From positions 57,784,001-57,848,000 of the forward strand of contig OX419760.1 of assembly GCA_948567375.1 (NCBI GenBank): a stretch of DNA of 64,000 nucleotides, given 5' to 3'. The notes under the pieces were generated by a model, which saw only the letters and a list, made by a program, of their open reading frames with translations, did no database searches and was not told where the DNA came from. The translations under genes were made by a program, and so were the position numbers. Below are positions 60,104 to 64,000 of this stretch, piece after piece; position 1 is the first letter of the stretch, and the number at the start of each line of letters is the position of its first letter. The DNA comes from Lunularia cruciata (taxonomy: Eukaryota; Streptophyta; Marchantiopsida; Lunulariales; Lunulariaceae).

Positions 60104-61230
60104 CCTGTAGGATGTGAGGCTATATCTCTAGGCATTAGAGCACTCCTACATATCCATCCGGAGTGGGTCATGCTACAGGTGGATGTTGAGAACGCTTTTA
60201 ATAGCATCTCACGTGCATCCATCTTTAGAGAGCTTAGGGAGGTTGTGGATCCTTGGCAAGTCTCATTTCTTTTGTGCGGTCTTTTTATGGCTCTCTTGCT
60301 TCTCTTTACTACCAACACAGTGGTTCATAGGAGGGAGTCACCATCTTGGAGTCAGCTGTTAGTACACATTAGGGAGATCCTTTGGGAGGGCCCTTATTTG
60401 CCATGGCTCACTTAAGAGCTCTCCTATCTACTACTTTGGGCATGCCATGTTGTGTATGTCCCTCCTTGGCAGATGATTCACACATCGTAGGCCCTGTAGA
60501 TCAGATTAGGCAGGCCTTTGACTACTTGACTACCAAGCTACATCTAGTAGGCTTGAGAGTCAAGGTGTCAAAGTGTAGGGCATGGCCCCCTTTAGGTATC
60601 CCTCCCCACCTTGAGCTTCCAAAGGGGTGTACCACATCCATAGATGGACATCGTGTTCTTAGAGTGCCAGTAGGACCGGAGGATTTTGTCACACGCTTCT
60701 TAGACGCTGCCCTTGTAGAGGATGTTCTCCATATGTTCTTCCATTACTAGGAGATCCGTAGGTGGCATTTGGTATACTCTCTTCCAGTATTGCTCATTGA
60801 CCATCCTACCTCATCCGTACAGTTCCCCTATCACAGTCCTTCCTAGCACGTTTAAGAGCATTTGATAGGAGGATTATGGGAGTCTTTGGTGATATTATTG
60901 GACGAGGGACCTTTGAGTGTGTGACAGGGGATTTGGCACGTAGATATACGGCTCTGCCGATTTCATATGGTGGGGTTTGCTTGCTTTCTATGGAGGAGAC
61001 TGCACCTATAGCGTTTTTGGGTAGTTGGGCTCTCTTGACACCCCTACTTTCCTCTTGTTTTGTGGTTGTTGATAGGCTGGTTTTGGAGACTTATGTGATA
61101 GAGGTAGAGGGAGGATCCTTTTCTCTCCAGATGTTATTGTGGCAGACGAGTGATAGTCTATCCCCACGAGCACGAGAGGATTTTACCCAGATTGCTTCAC
61201 TATCGTCAGATTGGACTAGAGGTTTATAGT
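60104..61230 (+). pseudogene. LINE copy 2, catalytic part of reverse transcriptase
   Basis: WVMLQVDVENAFNSISR (about 60165-60215) carries the first catalytic Asp region. A frameshift near 60270-60380 precedes the GGPLFAMAHL block, and SLADDSHIVGP (about 60463) is the second catalytic site. The rest follows LINE copy 1 with scattered stops and another shift near 60745. Confidence 0.75.
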
Positions 61231-61235
61231 CTTCC

Positions 61236-62055
61236 TTGATGGAGCGACCGTGTGAGCATACGCTACATTCTCTCTTAGTTGACTCGTCCATTCCTCAGGC
61301 TACTAGAGCGCGTCTACGCTCTTGCTCCGGCAAGGGTGCAGGCTCTTGGATCCTAGCTCGACCGTGCATTAGGGCTTTCCGACTCGCACCAGCTACTTTC
61401 TCTACAGCAATGAGGTTTTGCCTAGGTTAGGTCCACCCATCTACATCTTCATTACTCACTTGTGAGCGTGGCTCTACACTAGATGTAGCAGCGGTCCACA
61501 TGACACGGTGTCCTTTTGGAGGATAGAGGATAGCTACCCATGATGCCATTAGAGACATAGTGTTTGTTATGTCACGAGAGAGTGAATACTTGGTTTGGAG
61601 GGAGTGTTCGTATGCCTTGCAGACAACATGTGTCATTGCAAACTTATACTTGGTCCAAGATGATCAGGTGATAGTAGCGGATGTCGTGGTTACGGCCCTA
61701 TGTGGAATATAGTTTCGGAGGGAGTGATTACCCATCCCCTTGGATGGGCGGCGAGTGCAGCAATAGGTCGCAAGGTCTCCAAGTATAGGGGCATGCAACG
61801 AGGTCACCTCTTTGTTCCTCTAGCCTTGGAGTTATATGGAGTGATGGACACGGCATTTGACACATTTGTTAGGGAGTGCGCGAGAGCTTATCATGTTAGG
61901 CGTTAGGGGTACCACTCTCACTCTCATACTTTGTAGTATACTTTAGACAGCGTGTGTCCATTGCTCCGGTTATGTGTAGACCGTACGACTTGCATAGCTC
62001 GGATATCTTAGGTGCGGTAGGGCAGATTTCTCATATGGACTCTATTGGGGCTTAG
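61236..62055 (+). pseudogene. LINE copy 2, zinc knuckle and restriction-like endonuclease region
   Basis: This corresponds to 48320-47483 of LINE copy 1. The knuckle is changed to CERGSTL.., losing a cysteine, and several stops and small deletions are present, for example near 61428 and 61527. The end, up to MDSIGA and a stop at 62055, is conserved. Confidence 0.7.
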
Positions 62056-62150
62056 CACCATGTTACCTTTTTTGTTCTCCCTTGTCCGGCTTGATGGGTC
62101 TTCCCATCCTTCGCTTTTCCTACGCTGTCGCCTTCTTTCCGAAAAAGATT

Positions 62151-63093
62151 AAACAAGTTGCTGGTAATTGCCACTGGGAATAAAGACCACCACATTCTAC
62201 TAACACAGTGACGGAAATAAAACAGAAGTTTCACACCTCCATAATCTCTATATTCTTTCGCAAAGATTCCAATATCAAAGAGAAAAGAAAGTTCTAAATA
62301 CTCCCTACAAGAAGAACTCGTCAACGTGTGGTACAGTGTTCCTCAGAAGTGAGTCTTACACATCCTGGAGATCACTGGCTGCGAAAGAGGGTTCAACACG
62401 GATAGAGGACTGGATCGTCGATTCTGCATCTTTCCAGGATGATTCCCGAATATAGCTGTGGGGTGGTCCGAGAATCATCGTCGTCTGAGAATACAGTAGA
62501 CTCCATCCGGAATCTTTGGCACCCTGCAGTGTTGGAGATTCTGTCTTTTGAATCCTCAGTCTTATTTCTCGTGTCAAGAAATTTCGGAGCCGGATTGTGA
62601 GCGGAGTCTTATAAGGAGGAGGTTACCCAGATTTCGGTGTCCTTATGGAATCGATGAGAGAGAATTCTGGCCGGTACTGTTTGGATTAAGGTGGATGTTT
62701 CTGTGTCCATTTCCTCCAGTTCGGGCGATAAATGCAGGGCAGACACTACATCGTCCGTGCTGCTGCTTTCGCGGGCTCTGGCTGGCATCTCGTCTGTGCC
62801 CACCTGGTTTGGAGAATTTCAAGCGCTTTGGAACCAGTGATTTCCCCTTGAGTGTAAGCTATTTTCATTTTACTGTCAATTTCTTCGGTGTTGCGAGCAG
62901 AGGTCGCGAAATTTTATATTCATGATGAGGTCAAATTGTTGATGGAATATGGAAGGTGTTAAGAATTTGTCAATTTTGAAGTATTTTGTGCTGAAGATGG
63001 CGCTGCAGATTGTGGGCAGAGCAATTCCAGCGTGAGGATACTGGTTGATGAAGTGTGATCGCTGGCAGAGCGGAGGGATTGTATTCGTGGACT
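62151..63093. other. Intergenic DNA and 5' region of the DUF760 gene
   Basis: Only short frames on both strands. The right part is richer in GC and probably holds the promoter and 5' UTR of the gene that starts at 63094; no clear TATA box was identified. Confidence 0.45.
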
Positions 63094-64000
63094 ATGGCAG
63101 TGTCGTTGTTCTCGCATGTCGTTGCCCTCAGTAGTCTCGGTCAATCTATTACCAGAACTCCCGCACCTGCTGCCACAGTATGTCAGCCATCGACATCCAG
63201 CTCTTGTTCTTCCCCTCGCTCAGGTTTTCTCGGGAGTGGGATTTTGGGAGCTCGTGATTCTGGGATGAGATTTAGGGTTGTTGGCAGTAGAAGATGCAGG
63301 GCGGGAACTGTAGTGCTGTGTAATAAAAGTGGTGATGAAAATGATGGAGGGGATGGGAGTGCCTTCAACCCTCCAGAAAGAAGTAGGCTGACGAGTCGAC
63401 GAGACATGCTGCTGGAATATGTAAAGAATGTACAGCCTGAGTTTATGGAGAAATTTGTGAAGAGAGCTCCAGAGCAAGTTGTGGATGCGATGCGACAGAC
63501 TGTTACAAACATGTTGGGAACGCTACCACCTCAATTTTTCGAAATTTCTGTGTCAACAGTTGCGGAGAATTTGGCGCAACTCATGTATAGTGTGATGATG
63601 ACAGGGTATATGTTCAGGAATGCTCAATTTCGACTCGAGCTGCAGCAGAGTCTATCACAAGTTGCACTACCGGACCCTAACGATAAGGGTTCAATGTATG
63701 AGCCTGGTGTGAACAAAAGCAAAGTGTCTGGGGAGGTCATGCGATGGCATATAGAGGATGGTCCAGAAAAAATACCAGCAGTGGAGTATATAAAGATGCT
63801 GGAGTCTGAGATTCAGGAGTTACAGCTGCAATTGGATTCCAACCGTAGAGCCTCTCGCGGTAGGAATGAGTTACTGGAGTATCTCAAATCCCTACAGCCA
63901 CAAAACCTACAGGAATTATCGACAACTGCTGGAGAGGATGCGCTGGAGGCGATGAATACCTTCGTGACGCGTTTGCTTGGAGTAAAGGATTCTGCACAAT
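63094..64000 (+). CDS. DUF760-family protein, probably plastid-targeted (5' part, runs off window)
   Basis: From ATG at 63094 the frame is open to the last base, 302 codons, with no stop. The first 90 or so residues are rich in Ser, Ala and Arg and poor in acidic residues, like a chloroplast transit peptide. A conserved domain follows at about residues 98-195 (SRRDMLLEYVKNVQPEFMEK, then VVDAMRQTV and GTLPPQFFEI). A second, related block begins at about residue 253 (ELLEYLKSLQPQNLQEL ... ALEAMNTFV). Two such repeats are typical of plant DUF760 proteins, which are plastid proteins of poorly known function. A predicted coiled coil lies between them. The start is chosen because it gives the transit-like N-terminus; no intron is evident in the part seen. 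Confidence 0.85.
   Translation, partial: MAVSLFSHVVALSSLGQSITRTPAPAATVCQPSTSSSCSSPRSGFLGSGILGARDSGMRFRVVGSRRCRAGTVVLCNKSGDENDGGDGSAFNPPERSRLTSRRDMLLEYVKNVQPEFMEKFVKRAPEQVVDAMRQTVTNMLGTLPPQFFEISVSTVAENLAQLMYSVMMTGYMFRNAQFRLELQQSLSQVALPDPNDKGSMYEPGVNKSKVSGEVMRWHIEDGPEKIPAVEYIKMLESEIQELQLQLDSNRRASRGRNELLEYLKSLQPQNLQELSTTAGEDALEAMNTFVTRLLGVKDSAQ

Larger units (their letters stand above)
51734..62150 (+). mobile_element. LINE copy 2 (R2-like), nearly full length but opened by three insertions
   Basis: Pieces at about 51734-52143, 52897-53422, 59066-59365 and 60104-62150 add up to about 3.3 kb once inserts and one target copy each are removed. The joins read through: after the chromovirus is removed, GGL is followed by LEMVYEHL. 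The 3' end matches LINE copy 1. The 5' border is not fixed; the first recognisable feature is the zinc finger at 51820. Stops are frequent, so it is older than copy 1. Confidence 0.75.

Noticed and set aside
63183-63512. 109-codon minus-strand frame
   Set aside because: It lies opposite the DUF760 coding sequence, which has clear domain-like conservation.

Overview
The window is nuclear DNA of a land plant, probably a bryophyte such as a moss (low confidence). Two ordinary plant genes sit in a sea of retroelements. The spliced gene has seven coding exons with GT-AG introns of 173 to 830 bp. No bacterial gene organisation, RNA gene or CRISPR array was seen.

Layout. 1-16265: two head-to-tail copies of a decayed gag-protease retroelement (family D, minus strand); the second copy is split by a complete Ty3/gypsy element (family A, 5634-13461) with identical 692-bp LTRs and one open 1608-codon gag-pol frame. 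16266-18740: an older inverted fragment of family A carrying a solo LTR of family C. 19557-25590: a processed pseudogene of ribosomal protein eL22, cut in two by a chromovirus (family B copy 2). 25700-32663: a copia fragment with a family A solo LTR in it, a decayed family B copy 3, and a piece of another gypsy element. 32664-38617: family C LTRs, a family D fragment, a PIF/Harbinger-like transposase pseudogene cut by a family B solo LTR, and a family A LTR piece. 40802-45973: a complete DEAD-box RNA helicase gene with an N-terminal WW domain and a C-terminal RGG/RS tail. 47395-49220: a 5'-truncated non-LTR retrotransposon whose C-terminus looks like a restriction-like endonuclease. 51734-62150: a longer plus-strand copy of that LINE, opened by three later insertions (two family C solo LTRs and a nearly intact chromovirus, family B copy 1, 53423-59065). 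63094-64000: the 5' part of a plastid-type DUF760 gene that runs off the window.

Most interesting signals. (1) Family B LTRs carry heat-shock-element patterns upstream of a TATA box. (2) The gag-pol joint of family B has a correctly phased GGGAAAC slippery heptamer, a six-nucleotide spacer and a 10-bp stem; the stem can still form in two decayed copies. (3) Family B copy 1 has nearly identical LTRs but six in-frame stops and no frameshift. (4) The LINE pairs a C2H2 finger with a CCHC plus PD-type nuclease C-terminus, an arrangement like R2-type elements. Target-site duplications and nested order give a clear relative insertion history.
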